DNA of 36,369 nt from Pirellulales bacterium (GCA_035546535.1 DASZWQ010000008.1:1-36369), one strand, 5' to 3'. Counted from the first letter of the stretch, positions 16,572 to 26,178 are shown. Notes: a model not told the origin generated them from the sequence alone. Numbers and translations are program-made.

Positions 16572-16685
16572 TCAAAAGATGGCAGCACGTTTTTCGCGGA
16601 ATCCAAGCAAAACGACGCCCAGCCAGAGGGCTGTTAGCAATGCCGAGGCCACCGCGGCGGGCACAATGTGCAACCGCGCCGGCAA
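16572..16685 (-). CDS. Possible 37-residue single-pass membrane peptide (doubtful)
   Basis: An open frame from a TTG at 16685 reads PARLHIVPAAVASALLTALW, then LGVVLLGFREKRAAIF and a stop. One membrane helix followed by a basic tail is plausible for a small membrane protein, and it lies in the 180-bp gap directly after the SGNH hydrolase. No good ribosome-binding site or ATG is seen, so chance cannot be excluded. Confidence 0.2.
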   Translation of the reverse strand: MPARLHIVPAAVASALLTALWLGVVLLGFREKRAAIF

Positions 16686-16716
16686 GCGCGGTTTCCAGTG
16701 CGGCGCGACGGAAAAT

Positions 16717-17982
16717 CTATTGCTCGGCCCGTGTCGGCCGCCGCGTGATGTACACGGCCGAGCGTTTCAGAAGCTCGTGGTACACGGCTTCGGCGGCTAC
16801 GTCGTTACCGCGGTCGTTCAGGTGGCCGAATGCGTCGTAGTGCAGCCACTCCTCGACGGCCGCTTGCGAATGATGCGGGGCGCTTGCGCGAAATTCATCG
16901 GTCATCAAGACCAGAGGCACACCCAGTCGACGGGCGATGGCCGTGAGCCTCTTGTCGGGATAGCGCGGATCGATCGGCAACTCGGCCGTGGCCTCGACCT
17001 GCTGCCAGGCATCGTCGTAGATCTGCAGCCCGGCCGGTATGGCCGCGATGAGAAACTCGACTCCGTCGGCGGCCACTTCCTGGTGCATGGCGGCGAGCAA
17101 TTTCTCAGTGACGCGCCAAGCGTATTGCAGCGTGTCGTCGGGCTCGGAGCAAAAGACGCCCAGTCCGCCCGAGTCGACGGTCGTCGTCTCATGCCCCGCG
17201 CGCGCGGCCAGCTGCATGGCCTGGCCACGAAGGTTGTTGATGGCTCGCTGCGTCATATCCTTCTGCCAGACGTAAAAGCGGCTGTGGCGATTGAGCCACG
17301 AGGTCAAGGCCGCGCGGCCGGGTAGTAGCGGAACCTGTACGAGTTGGTCGTCGGCACCCACTTCGAAATAGATGCGGCCGCGGTTGCTGGTCAGGCGACT
17401 GCAGTTGTCGCCGAAGTCGTTGTTCACGCAGAAGGCGCACACCACGACGTCGGGATGGTATTTGCGCACGATCTCGCGGTACAGAACCAGCTCCTGACCG
17501 GTGCTCGATCCCGAGACGCCGAAATTAAGGATCTCGAACCGGGGGTCGGCCGCCGACCCATTGAGTCGCTCACCCAGGCGATTAACCAGCGTCTTTTCCT
17601 CTTCGGTCGCAATGGCAGCGATCATCGAGTCGCCGACGATCGCTACGCGGCACACGTCAGGTCGTTTATCGTAGGGCCAATCGGGCCCGCGCATCCCTTC
17701 GCGGTTGAATCGCAAGAACACTTCACGACTCGATTCGGGCACAAAGACCGAGCCGCTGAAGTGCGGGCAGAAGGTCATGCCCACCACGGGGTCATTGACC
17801 AAGAGCGGCGGCACGACGTGCGTGAACAAGCGCGTCGCCCCTTCCAGCATGAGCAGCACCAGCACGCACGCTCCGCAAAGTAGCGCCATTTTCGGCAGCA
17901 GCTTTCGCACACGCGGTTTGCCCCCCGCACAGCGCGGCGGCGACGGCGCAGCGTGATCGCGATCGGAAGGGGAGACGCCCAT
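16717..17982 (-). CDS. Membrane-anchored SGNH/GDSL-family hydrolase
   Basis: 421 residues. A single N-terminal membrane helix (about residues 31-47, ALLCGACVLVLLML) anchors an SGNH domain outside the membrane. The blocks are in order: VAIVGDSM (Ser119 nucleophile, block I), NFGVSGSSTGQEL (block II Gly), CVNND (block III Asn) and HYDAFGHLNDRGN with Asp383 and His387 (block V). Family members are esterases acting on acyl groups of lipids, sugars or wall polymers; the membrane anchor and spacing resemble acetyl-hydrolases of polysaccharide systems. Neighbours (a zinc-ribbon membrane protein and Rho) give no functional hint. The start is supported only by the frame and the helix position. Confidence 0.85.
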   Translation of the reverse strand: MGVSPSDRDHAAPSPPRCAGGKPRVRKLLPKMALLCGACVLVLLMLEGATRLFTHVVPPLLVNDPVVGMTFCPHFSGSVFVPESSREVFLRFNREGMRGPDWPYDKRPDVCRVAIVGDSMIAAIATEEEKTLVNRLGERLNGSAADPRFEILNFGVSGSSTGQELVLYREIVRKYHPDVVVCAFCVNNDFGDNCSRLTSNRGRIYFEVGADDQLVQVPLLPGRAALTSWLNRHSRFYVWQKDMTQRAINNLRGQAMQLAARAGHETTTVDSGGLGVFCSEPDDTLQYAWRVTEKLLAAMHQEVAADGVEFLIAAIPAGLQIYDDAWQQVEATAELPIDPRYPDKRLTAIARRLGVPLVLMTDEFRASAPHHSQAAVEEWLHYDAFGHLNDRGNDVAAEAVYHELLKRSAVYITRRPTRAEQ

Positions 17983-18187
17983 TCCCGTATCCTGCTGAAT
18001 GTTGGAGAAGCCGGGAAGTGAACCGCAAAGGGAACGCCCGAACGGGCGCAGGCGGAGCTTTTAGCACAAGGACCGAATCCGCGGCAAGGGCAGTGCGCGC
18101 GAATCCAGGCAAAACGGAGGATTAGCGGCGCCCCAACGACCGACCGACGGCTTCCCGGCGCGAACGCGGCGTTAGCCGCGAAACGCC

Positions 18188-19480
18188 TTAATCGGCCACG
18201 CGCGAGCCGGCGATAAGGGCAATGAAATCCTTGTTCGATTTGAACTTGCCCAATTGCTTCGTGAGCTGCTCCATGGCATCGACATGGTGCATCGTCGACA
18301 ACGTGCGCCGCAACATGGTCACGGCGTGCAGCGTGTCAGGCTCGAGCAGCTTTTCCTCGCGCCGCGTGCCGGACTGCGAGATATCGATCGCGGGCCACAC
18401 GCGGCGGTCGGCCAGCTTGCGATCGAGCACCAGCTCCATGTTGCCGGTCCCCTTGAACTCCTGGAAGATCAGCTCGTCCATGCGGCTGCCGGTGTCGACC
18501 AGCGCCGTGGCCACGATCGTGAGCGAGCCCCCTTCTTCGAAGACGCGGGCCGTGGCGAACAGCTTCTTGGGAATGTCGAGCGCCTTGATATCGACGCCGC
18601 CCGACATGGTGCGGCCGGTATTACCCACCCACTTATTGAAGGCGCGGGCCATGCGCGTGATCGAGTCCATGAGCAGGAACACGTCCTGCCCCATTTCCAC
18701 CAGTCGCTTGCAGCGCTCGACGACCAGTTGCGACAGCCGCACGTGGCTTTCCACGTCCCGATCGAGACTGCTGGCGATGACTTCGCCCTGCACGCTGCGC
18801 CGCATATCGGTGACTTCTTCCGGACGCTCGTCGACCAGCAAAACAAAGAGCTTGACGCTGGGATAATTGGCCGAGATCGCCTGGCTGATCTGCTGCAAGA
18901 GGATCGTTTTGCCGGTGCGCGGCGGGGCCACGATCAAGGCCCGTTGCCCCTTGCCCAGCGGAGTGAGCAGATCCATGACGCGCGGGCTGAGCGGTTGCGC
19001 GCCGGTTTCCAGCCGCAGCCATGATTCGGGATTGATCGGCGTGAGCGCGTCGAAGCTCTTGACCAGCGGATAATCCTCGGGCTTCATCCCGTCGATATCG
19101 AGGATTTCCTTCAGCCGCGGCCCTTCCTGCTTACGGCTGTGCTGGACCATGCCGTTGATCATCACCCCCTCGCGGAGATGATACTTGTCGATCATGGTCC
19201 CGGGAACGAAAGGATCGGTCCGTTCGCGTTGATAGTTGTTGTTCGGATCGCGGAGGAAGCCGTAGCCATTGGGGTGCAATTCCAGCACGCCGGCGGCCGG
19301 CTCGAGAGGGATCGGCTCGCCATTATCCGGCTGCTCGGGAGCTGGGTAGTAGGGGCGTTCGCCCCCTGGGGGCCGAGGGCGGTGTCCGCCGCGACCGCGA
19401 TGGCCGTTGTTGTGGAAGTGTCCTCCGCCTCCGCCGCCCCCCTGTCGTCCTCGACCGCGGCCACGCTTCTTTTTGCTCAT
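18188..19480 (-). CDS. rho: Transcription termination factor Rho
   Basis: 430 residues. The first 50 or so are Arg/Gly-rich and disordered (KKKRGRGRGRQGGGGGGGHF), where many Rho proteins have a helical Rho_N domain. The cold-shock-like RNA-binding domain has RNP1 as GYGFLRDP (72-79). ATPase motifs: Walker A APPRTGKT (185-192), FVLLVDERPEEVTDMRR (Q-loop region), DVFLLMDS (Walker B), and SRVAD at the end (R-loop). Rho is a hexameric RNA helicase that ends transcription at many sites. Arg replaces the usual Lys at the position corresponding to E. coli K181. Its start is supported by GGGTGAG upstream. It is the first gene of the minus-strand group 14845-19480 and may be transcribed separately. 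Confidence 0.98.
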   Translation of the reverse strand: MSKKKRGRGRGRQGGGGGGGHFHNNGHRGRGGHRPRPPGGERPYYPAPEQPDNGEPIPLEPAAGVLELHPNGYGFLRDPNNNYQRERTDPFVPGTMIDKYHLREGVMINGMVQHSRKQEGPRLKEILDIDGMKPEDYPLVKSFDALTPINPESWLRLETGAQPLSPRVMDLLTPLGKGQRALIVAPPRTGKTILLQQISQAISANYPSVKLFVLLVDERPEEVTDMRRSVQGEVIASSLDRDVESHVRLSQLVVERCKRLVEMGQDVFLLMDSITRMARAFNKWVGNTGRTMSGGVDIKALDIPKKLFATARVFEEGGSLTIVATALVDTGSRMDELIFQEFKGTGNMELVLDRKLADRRVWPAIDISQSGTRREEKLLEPDTLHAVTMLRRTLSTMHHVDAMEQLTKQLGKFKSNKDFIALIAGSRVAD

Positions 19481-20351
19481 GTCTCACCCAGGAATAGAAC
19501 GCTAGAACGGCGCACGGAGCATCATCACATCGATCAGAAACGCGCGCAATTCGAGCGGCATGTTTGGCAAACACCAAACTCACAGAATGGACCGCCGGAA
19601 CGCTGGCCGCGAGGACTCAAAACGCTGTCCGCGAGGACCTGCGATTCCGCATCGACCCTTGACCCAGAAGTCAATTTCCCCCACGTTGCTGCTCACAAAC
19701 GCGTGCTAAGCGTTGCGTGCCGAACGAGACGAAAATCGTGTAAACCAACGCGGCAAGTCACTCTGCCACCGTGCCGTTTTACCAGTGCTTATACCCAATG
19801 CAGGTATCGTGCCACGGGTGTGCCCAATGCTGGGCGCGTGCAAAGCGAGCGCCTGGAACTCGTGTACGGATGGCCTACTGAAGAAGCGCCCGTCTTCCAG
19901 ACTGGGAAACTGAGCGGCCTCGATCATAAGGCCCGATTCGCTCCTCCCCGAGATCAAAACCTCAGGTATCGGGGAGGCGGCTCGCGATTCAACCGGCTCG
20001 CGAGCTTCGAAGCGCCTGTTACTTTACTCGCCAGCCGCTGGTTTTGGCCAATTGCTGGCGGTCAGGTAGCTTCTTGAACTATGGCAATCTTAGTCATGGG
20101 TGCCGTTATGTCAAGCGATCTGGAGGCGAAATCTCCGGGGAATCCTGGCTCCGCGGGCGGGTTATAGCATCCTGGCCGAGCCCCTTCGACCGCCTCGGAA
20201 AACGGGAGCATACCCCATCCTTCCCGGTAATCGGCCTGACTGGCGCAATCACTTTATTTTCTACGATCTGAATGATGCGAATGGCCGATAACTATTGGCA
20301 CGCCGCAACTCGGGTTTTGCGCGGCGGTTATCCCTGGCGAGGAATTCGGCC
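19481..20351. other. 871-bp intergenic stretch without a convincing gene
   Basis: Divergent gap between rho and the thioredoxin gene. Open frames of 60-90 codons on both strands show no domain. Visible structures are TTGAC-n6-GTCAA (TTGACCCAGAAGTCAA, about 19660-19675), a near-duplicate pair CGCTGGCCGCGAGGACT / CGCTGTCCGCGAGGACC, and an inverted repeat CCTCCCCGA (19943-19951) / TCGGGGAGG (19969-19977). A leader for rho autoregulation would be expected here but cannot be identified. Confidence 0.6.
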
Positions 20352-21443
20352 ATGCTTGCGGTGCGCTGCTGGCGATCGGCGTTGTTGGCTTTGGCCTTCT
20401 GTTCCCCGTGCCTGGCGGCACCGGGCGGCTTCACTTGGGAATCGGACCTGGAAGCTGCCAAGCAGGCCGCCGCCCGCACCAACCGACTGGTTCTCGTGCA
20501 CTTTGGCGCTCCCTGGTGCCAGCCGTGCCAGCAGCTCGAACGCGACGTCTTCAGCCAGCCGGGATTCGGCAACGACCTGAAAGCGCAATTCGTCGGCGTG
20601 AAGCTCAACTACGATTCGTTTCCCGCCACCGCACGGCAGTACGGCGTGCAGTCGATTCCCACGGACGTGATCATCACGCCGCAAGGACAATTGATCGAGC
20701 GCGTGCAAAGCCCTTTGACCGCCGCAGAATATTCGGCGGCCGTGACGCGCGTCGCCGCGATCGCACGTGGCGGCCAACCCATGCCGCCTGGCGCGGCTGC
20801 CCATGTTGCCGGCGTTGCACCAGGCGCGCCTCCCGGCAACCCGACCAGTGGCGGCCGCTATTCCGATTACTTCAATCGGCCCGCGTCGCCGCCGATGGAT
20901 CCGACGAACAATCCTTACGTGAATAACGCGCAGCAACCGCCGGCCGCGCCGGCCGCAACTGCGCCGCAAGAATTTGCCGCCGGTCCGCAGTTGACCAGCC
21001 AACCTGGCGCGCCGCCGGCGCCGAGCGCTCCGCCCCCCGGCGGCAACGTCCGGCCCGCCGCGCAGATGGCGGTCGCGCCGCAACTTCCCCCCGGCAATGC
21101 GCCGCTGGGTCTCGACGGTTTTTGTCCCGTCTCATTGTCGGAAAAGCACGTGTGGGTGGCGGGTGATCTGCGCTTCGGCATGCAGCATCATGGCCGCACT
21201 TACTTATTCGCCGGCCCCGAAGAGCAGCAAAAGTTTCAGGCCAATCCCGATCGGTTCAGCCCCGTGATGTCGGGCGATGATCCCGTGCTGGCTCTCGACC
21301 AGGGGCAACACGTTCCCGGCAGCCGCATGTACGGCGTTTCTTACGCCGAGCACGTGTACCTGTTCACCAGCGAACAGACGCTGCAGATTTTCCAGCAAAA
21401 CCCCAAGCGGTACGCCGCTGAAGCCGTACAAGCGCGGCACTAA
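20352..21443 (+). CDS. Exported thioredoxin-fold protein with two YHS-like repeats
   Basis: 363 residues from the ATG at 20352, which has GAGGAA upstream and starts a signal peptide (RSALLALAFCSPCLAAPG). The thioredoxin domain spans about residues 25-135 with active site WCQPC (C56, C59) and a cis-proline region in QSIPTDVIIT. A Pro/Ala-rich linker follows (about 145-255), then two YHS-like units: FCPVSLSEKHVWVAGDLRFG to PDRFSPVMSGDDPVL, and RMYGVSYAEHVYLFTSEQTL to QQNPKRYAA. YHS-type domains are found with metal-handling proteins; a periplasmic disulfide or metal-transfer role is a plausible inference. It is convergent with glpK. Confidence 0.85.
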   Translation: MLAVRCWRSALLALAFCSPCLAAPGGFTWESDLEAAKQAAARTNRLVLVHFGAPWCQPCQQLERDVFSQPGFGNDLKAQFVGVKLNYDSFPATARQYGVQSIPTDVIITPQGQLIERVQSPLTAAEYSAAVTRVAAIARGGQPMPPGAAAHVAGVAPGAPPGNPTSGGRYSDYFNRPASPPMDPTNNPYVNNAQQPPAAPAATAPQEFAAGPQLTSQPGAPPAPSAPPPGGNVRPAAQMAVAPQLPPGNAPLGLDGFCPVSLSEKHVWVAGDLRFGMQHHGRTYLFAGPEEQQKFQANPDRFSPVMSGDDPVLALDQGQHVPGSRMYGVSYAEHVYLFTSEQTLQIFQQNPKRYAAEAVQARH

Positions 21444-21524
21444 GATACGCCGTTCCGTCTCGGGGACGCGCCGTGCTTTTTCTCCGCAGGTGAATAAGCA
21501 TGCCCAAGGAGCGTCGAGCGCGGC

Positions 21525-23018
21525 TCAGTGCTCCTGCCAATTCTGCGAGCGGGTGACTGCCTTTTGCCAGCCGGCGTAGATTCGGTTGCGTTCGTCGGGC
21601 GTTAAGGTCGGCTCGAATTCTCGCTCGAGCGCCCAATTGCGCGACACGTCGGCCGCGTCTTTCCAAAAGCCCACGGCCAGGCCGGCCAGATACGCCGCCC
21701 CCAGCGCCGTGGTTTCCGAGACAACGGGCCGGCGCACTTTGGCGCCCAGAACGTCGGCCTGAAATTGCATGAGGGCGTTGTTGACGCTCGCGCCGCCGTC
21801 GACCTTCAACTCTTTCAACGCGACGCCGGCATCCTTTTGCATGGCTTCGAGCAGGTCGCGCGATTGATAGGCCATCGACTCGACCGCCGCCCGCGCGATG
21901 TGCGCCGCCGTCGTTCCGCGGGTGAGACCCAGGATCGCGCCGCGGGCGTAGGGATCCCAGTACGGCGCCCCCAAGCCCACGAAGGCCGGCACGAAATAAA
22001 CGCCGCCGGCATCCGGCACCGACGCGGCCAAGGGCTCGACGTCGCTCGACGTTTCGATCACGCCCAGCCCGTCGCGCAGCCATTGCACGACGGCGCCAGC
22101 AATGAATACCGATCCTTCGAGGCAATAGGTCACCTTGCCGCCGATGCTCCAGCCGATGGTCGTCAGCAAATTATTCTTTGAAGCGACCGCCTTGTTGCCC
22201 GTGTTCAACAGCATGAAGCAGCCGGTGCCGTAGGTATTCTTTGCGGCACCGACTTCGAAACAGGCCTGGCCGAACGTGGCGGCTTGCTGGTCTCCGGCGT
22301 TACCCGCTATGGCGATCGGCGCGCCGAAGATCTCCGGGCTCGTTTCGCCGTAATGTTCCGACGAGCCGAGCACTTGCGGCAGCATCCGCCGCGGAATGTC
22401 GAGGATGCGCAGCAGCTCATCATCCCAATCGAGCGTGTGAATGTTGAAAATCAGGGTTCGGCTGGCGTTGCTCGCGTCGGTCGCATGCACGCGGCCGCCG
22501 GTCAATCGCCAGATCAGATACGTGTCGACGGTGCCGAACAGGATTTCGCCGGCTTCAGCCCGGGCGCGCAAGCCCGGGATCGTGTCGAGCAAATACTTGA
22601 TTTTTGAGCCAGAGAAGTACGCGTCGATGACCAGACCCGTTTTCTTCCGAAAGGTATCGGTCAGCCCATCCGCTTTCAGGCGGTCGCAGATATCGGCCGA
22701 GATGCGGCTTTGCCAGACGATCGCGTTGGCCACAGGCCGGCCCGTGGCGCGTTCCCACAAGATCGTTGTTTCGCGCTGATTGGTGATGCCCATTGCGGCA
22801 ATGTCGCGTGGCTCGGCTTGTGCCGCGGCCAGCGCACCGCGCGCCACATCGAGTTGCGACGACCAGATCGCTTCGGGATCGTGTTCGACGTGCCCTGGGC
22901 GCGGCAGGATTTGCTCGAATTCCTCTTGCGAACTGGCGACGATGCGCCCGTCGTGCCCAAAGACGATCGCCCGGCTGGAAGTCGTCCCCTGATCGAGCGC
23001 CAACACATATTTTCCCAT
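21525..23018 (-). CDS. glpK: Glycerol kinase
   Basis: 497 residues, the standard length. Starts [20 protein letters not shown] (phosphate-binding loop), with GITNQRET (R82, E83 substrate contacts), [28 protein letters not shown] (D243, the catalytic base position) and [11 protein letters not shown] (ADP site). It phosphorylates glycerol to glycerol 3-phosphate in the cytoplasm. No glpF, glpD or glpR is adjacent, so glycerol use is encoded elsewhere. The start at 23018 has GGAG eight bases upstream. Confidence 0.97.
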   Translation of the reverse strand: MGKYVLALDQGTTSSRAIVFGHDGRIVASSQEEFEQILPRPGHVEHDPEAIWSSQLDVARGALAAAQAEPRDIAAMGITNQRETTILWERATGRPVANAIVWQSRISADICDRLKADGLTDTFRKKTGLVIDAYFSGSKIKYLLDTIPGLRARAEAGEILFGTVDTYLIWRLTGGRVHATDASNASRTLIFNIHTLDWDDELLRILDIPRRMLPQVLGSSEHYGETSPEIFGAPIAIAGNAGDQQAATFGQACFEVGAAKNTYGTGCFMLLNTGNKAVASKNNLLTTIGWSIGGKVTYCLEGSVFIAGAVVQWLRDGLGVIETSSDVEPLAASVPDAGGVYFVPAFVGLGAPYWDPYARGAILGLTRGTTAAHIARAAVESMAYQSRDLLEAMQKDAGVALKELKVDGGASVNNALMQFQADVLGAKVRRPVVSETTALGAAYLAGLAVGFWKDAADVSRNWALEREFEPTLTPDERNRIYAGWQKAVTRSQNWQEH

Positions 23019-23131
23019 ACGGATCTCCGCCTTATTTCAAAACGAAAAGCGCGTGCCGCCGAATCGCCCCGCTGAAGAATTGGCCCTCAGGATACCGGCC
23101 GGCACGGCGAAAAACGACAGCCGGCGCGGCT

Positions 23132-24430
23132 TCACACGGCCGGCAGAATCCACGGCGCGCGGTATTCGCGTCCGAGCAGGGCGTTGGCTTCCGCATCGGC
23201 CGCGGCGAACTTGCCGGACACCGCGTCCCAGGCCAGCTTGCGTCCCAGCCGCTGCGAAATGTTGCCGATGTGGCACAAAGCAGCGCTCGTGCGGCCGACG
23301 TCGATATCGGCGGTCAACTGCGCGTCGCCGTGGATTGCGTCGAGCCAGTTGCGCTGGTGTTCCGGCTCGTAGCTGGTGTTTCCCTCGAAGCCCGGCTTCG
23401 GCGGCTCCTTGGGGCGATGGATCGACCAGGTTCGGCCGTCGGTCGTGACGACGCCCTCGGCGCCGTGAAACTCGACGCCAAAGGTCGAGCCGTTCATGCC
23501 GTACGGGCTCCAGGTGCGATGCTCCCACATCAGGGTCAGGCCTGGGTATTCGTAGCACACAACCTGCGTGTCGGGCGTGACCTGGTCGTCGTCGAAGAAT
23601 TGCTTCGCGCCGCTCGACACGACCGACGTCGGCATGTCGACGCCCAAACCCCAGCGGGCCAGGTCGAGGCCATGTACGCCGTTATTGCCTAACTCGCCGG
23701 TACCGTATTGCCAGAACCAATGCCAGCGATAGTGAAAGTGATTGCGATTGAACGGCCGCGCGGGCGCGGGTCCCAGCCACAGATCGTAATCGACCCCGGC
23801 CGGCGTAGCCTCGTCCGTGGCGTGACCGATGTTCTCGCGTCGCGAGGTGATCCAGCTGCGCGCGAAATGCAGCTTGCCGACACCGCCCGACTGTAGAAAG
23901 TCGACCATCGCTTTCATCGAAGCGCTGCTGCGGCGCTGCGTGTCGACCTGTACGAGCCGGCTGTGTTTCCGCGCCGCGGCGAGCATGCGCTCGCCCTCGA
24001 TGACATTGTGCGAGCACGGCTTCTCGACCAGCACGTGCTTGCCGGCGGCGCAGGCATGAATCGTTGCCAGGGCGTGCCAATGGTCGGGCGTGGCAATCAC
24101 CAGGCCGTCGACGGCGCGATCATCGAGGATGCGGCGAAAGTCGGTTACCGTCTGCGGTGTGCGCTGCTGCGTCTTGGCCACGGCTTCGAGCGTCGGGCCG
24201 ATCGCGCCCTGATCCACATCGCAAAGGTAGGCAATATCGACGTCGGGCTGGCCAGCCAGGACGGTGGCCAGCGCCCTGCCACGGCCGTTGATGCCCATCA
24301 CGCCCAGCGTAATCCGCTCGTTCGCGCTGCGTGCGGCGCGGAGCACGCGCGGCGCTAAAGTCGTCGCGGCGAGAGCCGCGGTACCCGTTGCCAGAAACGC
24401 GCGACGGTGCATGGGTAGGTTCGTCGTCAT
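23132..24430 (-). CDS. Tat-exported Gfo/Idh/MocA-family oxidoreductase
   Basis: 432 residues from the ATG at 24430, which begins a twin-arginine type signal (PMHRRAFLATGTAALAATTL); the frame extends to 24493 without a domain. A Rossmann fold follows (ITLGVMGINGRGRALATVLA), then YLCDVDQ, VIATPDHWHALATIHACAAG and the hallmark KHVLVEKPCS (EKP at 136-138). The C-terminal half has the usual sheet with YDLWLGPAPARPFNRNHFHY and QYGTGELGNNGVHGLDLARW, including the conserved active-site His of the family. These enzymes are NAD(P)-dependent sugar or inositol oxidoreductases; planctomycete genomes encode many with export signals. The substrate cannot be assigned. Confidence 0.9.
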   Translation of the reverse strand: MTTNLPMHRRAFLATGTAALAATTLAPRVLRAARSANERITLGVMGINGRGRALATVLAGQPDVDIAYLCDVDQGAIGPTLEAVAKTQQRTPQTVTDFRRILDDRAVDGLVIATPDHWHALATIHACAAGKHVLVEKPCSHNVIEGERMLAAARKHSRLVQVDTQRRSSASMKAMVDFLQSGGVGKLHFARSWITSRRENIGHATDEATPAGVDYDLWLGPAPARPFNRNHFHYRWHWFWQYGTGELGNNGVHGLDLARWGLGVDMPTSVVSSGAKQFFDDDQVTPDTQVVCYEYPGLTLMWEHRTWSPYGMNGSTFGVEFHGAEGVVTTDGRTWSIHRPKEPPKPGFEGNTSYEPEHQRNWLDAIHGDAQLTADIDVGRTSAALCHIGNISQRLGRKLAWDAVSGKFAAADAEANALLGREYRAPWILPAV

Positions 24431-24508
24431 GGCTTCATGGCCTCTCGTGCGAAAGCTGTCGGAAAAACGCAGAACCTCTCCGCCGAGGTTCATTGCGTCG
24501 TACCACGC

Positions 24509-25354
24509 TCAACCATCGCCGCCCACCCGGCAATGGTCGAGCATCTTCGTGGGCGTGGTCACGTAGCTGGTATAGAACGGGCCGAACTCGGCGTACCGTG
24601 CGCTCGCCTCGTCGAAACGCATCGTGTAGACGATCTCTTTGAGGAATTCCGGGCGGCGCGCCCACAGTGTGACGCCCCATTCCCAATCGTCGAGCCCGAC
24701 CGACACGGTGATCAACTGCGTGACACGACCGCCGAATTTCATGCCGCTGCGGGCGTGCTCGGACATCAGCCGGCTGCGTTCGGGAAAATCGAGCGTGAAC
24801 CAATTCTCGCCCACCTTGCGTTTCTTGTTCATCGGGTAGAAGCACGTGTTCGGCCAAGGAGGCAAGTCGGGCGTCAATCGCTGCCGGCGCATCATCTCTT
24901 CGCGCGACTCGTAAGCCTTCAGCTTGGCCTTGTAAGCGGGGCCGTTGGGGTCTTCTCCCTCGGCGACGAGACGCTGACCATATTGCTCGACCGAGGGAAC
25001 GTATTCCGACACTTCGGTCATCGACACGAACGAATAGGTCGGCACCACCGCGCGCCCTAGCGGACTGGCCAACAGCCGCTCATGCAGCCCATCGACCACC
25101 AGCGGGTCGGGATCGAGCACCATCAGGGCGAAGTCCGCCTTGTGGCCGGCGACGATCGACGTTTGCAACCGCGCCGGCGCGCCAGGAGCCTCAGGGTTCA
25201 AGATCGTGGCCAACGTCACGCGGCCATTCTTGATCTCGGCCGGCGTCATGGCGGCCAGCGCCGCGCGATCGAAACGATAATACAAATGGCTGCAATGCCA
25301 GCCTTCGCTGGGTTGCAAGGAAATTTCCGCGTTCTCGGCCGGAGCGTGACTCAT
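24509..25354 (-). CDS. hemQ: Coproheme decarboxylase HemQ (chlorite-dismutase fold)
   Basis: 281 residues from the ATG at 25354; the frame is open to 25762 but the extension has no domain. The family motifs are clear: SEGWHCSHLYYRFDR at the start, IVAGHKADFALMVLDPD, YPMNKKRKVGENWF (Y173 and K177) and ERSRLMSEH (H200). The 27-residue spacing from Y173 to H200 equals that between catalytic Tyr145 and proximal His172 of the Staphylococcus enzyme, and K177 matches its Lys149. HemQ converts coproheme III to heme b using hydrogen peroxide in the coproporphyrin-dependent pathway. Other hem genes are not in the window. It lies 78 bp before the oxidoreductase on the same strand. Confidence 0.92.
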   Translation of the reverse strand: MSHAPAENAEISLQPSEGWHCSHLYYRFDRAALAAMTPAEIKNGRVTLATILNPEAPGAPARLQTSIVAGHKADFALMVLDPDPLVVDGLHERLLASPLGRAVVPTYSFVSMTEVSEYVPSVEQYGQRLVAEGEDPNGPAYKAKLKAYESREEMMRRQRLTPDLPPWPNTCFYPMNKKRKVGENWFTLDFPERSRLMSEHARSGMKFGGRVTQLITVSVGLDDWEWGVTLWARRPEFLKEIVYTMRFDEASARYAEFGPFYTSYVTTPTKMLDHCRVGGDG

Positions 25355-25460
25355 GCGTGCGAATGATCCTGGGCAGGGGTAAGATCGGTCGTAGACGATT
25401 CCTATCTGCGCATATCCCGCGGCGATGGTCAACCGGGTAACTGGCTGAGGGATCGGCACA

Positions 25461-25883
25461 ATGCTAAAGCCCTCGTCGTTCGTGAAGTGGCTGTTTTCGA
25501 GGCCCGACCGCCCGTTGACTGTTGGCGAAATCGTTGGCTGGTGGGAGATGCGCCGGCTCGCCTTTAATCTTGTCTTTTTTGGGTATGGGCTAATTTGCTT
25601 TATCGTGTTCCTGGCTGCGCTCTCAAGCAGCGGGCATCTTGCGCCAGGAGAGGATGCGGTTGAGCCGCTTGCGATACCATTCACGGTGTTGGCGAGCAAC
25701 GTTCTATATACATTGGGTTGGATCGTTGAAACCATCGCTCGCGTCGTCTTCCGCACGCTCACGCCGCGACTCGGTCCTGTTCTTTTCGGATTTGGCCTCG
25801 GCTTCTCGATGCTCGTGCTCTCGGTCCCGGCGACGATCTGGACGGCCGTCCGGTTACTGCAACTTGCGGGAGTGATGGCATAG
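25461..25883 (+). CDS. Small membrane protein of unknown function
   Basis: 140 residues. After MLKPSSFVKWLFSRPDRPLT and a soluble VGEIVGWWEMRRLAFN it has three membrane segments (about 35-54, 72-90 and 106-136). The EIVGWWE.RR.AFN motif followed by membrane helices occurs in a family of uncharacterised bacterial membrane proteins. It is divergent from hemQ, with 106 bp between them, and ends 52 bp before the promoter of the first cobalamin-controlled gene. There is no evidence that it belongs to either system. Confidence 0.7.
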   Translation: MLKPSSFVKWLFSRPDRPLTVGEIVGWWEMRRLAFNLVFFGYGLICFIVFLAALSSSGHLAPGEDAVEPLAIPFTVLASNVLYTLGWIVETIARVVFRTLTPRLGPVLFGFGLGFSMLVLSVPATIWTAVRLLQLAGVMA

Positions 25884-25935
25884 CGCGACGCATCATGGTT
25901 GTCCGCCGAGAGCGGCGATTCGCGAACGTTGCTGC

Positions 25936-25964
25936 TTGACGATCTTGGCCGGCGTTGCTAATCT
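25936..25964 (+). promoter_or_regulatory. Sigma70-like promoter for riboswitch unit 1
   Basis: TTGACG at 25936-25941 (5 of 6 bases of the -35 consensus) and TAATCT at 25959-25964 (weak -10) with a 17-bp spacer. The start point would fall near 25971, just before the first pairing strand of the cobalamin aptamer at 25978. Support comes mainly from position and from the matching layout of the second unit. Confidence 0.5.
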
Positions 25965-25977
25965 TCGCGGCTGACGT

Positions 25978-26178
25978 GCGTTGGTGGTCGGCCGCGTGTT
26001 CCGTGGCCGACAAACAGGGAACCCGGTGCAATTCCGGGACGGCCCCGCCGCTGTGACCGAGCGACGCAGGCTGGCCCCCTCGAAAAGCCATTGCCGCTGC
26101 GACGTGCCTGACCGGCACGCCGCAGAAGGCGAGAAGGCAGGGCCAGCCAAGCTCGGGAGTCAGAAGACCTACCAACGC
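25978..26178 (+). ncRNA. Cobalamin riboswitch 1
   Basis: The P1 stem is GCGTTGGT (25978-25985) paired with ACCAACGC (26171-26178). Between them are the signature segments: ACAGGGAACCCGGTGCAATT (variable G-rich start of the core), CCGGGACGGCCCCGCCGCTG (the conserved core ending in CTGTGA) and GAGTCAGAAGACCTACC (the 3' conserved segment). It binds adenosylcobalamin or a related corrinoid and normally represses the downstream gene. A leader of about 170 nt separates it from the first DUF4465 gene; it includes CGTCCTTCGGACG at about 26326-26338, a 5-bp hairpin that overlaps the Shine-Dalgarno-like GGACGG, so control could be translational. Confidence 0.96.

Noticed and set aside
19139..20077. Plus-strand frame opposite rho and into the gap
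   Set aside because: The first third is antisense to rho and the rest lacks any domain or start signal.
25355..25762. Upstream extension of the HemQ frame
   Set aside because: It carries no homology and overlaps the membrane-protein gene at 25461-25883 on the other strand; HemQ proteins normally start at the chosen ATG.
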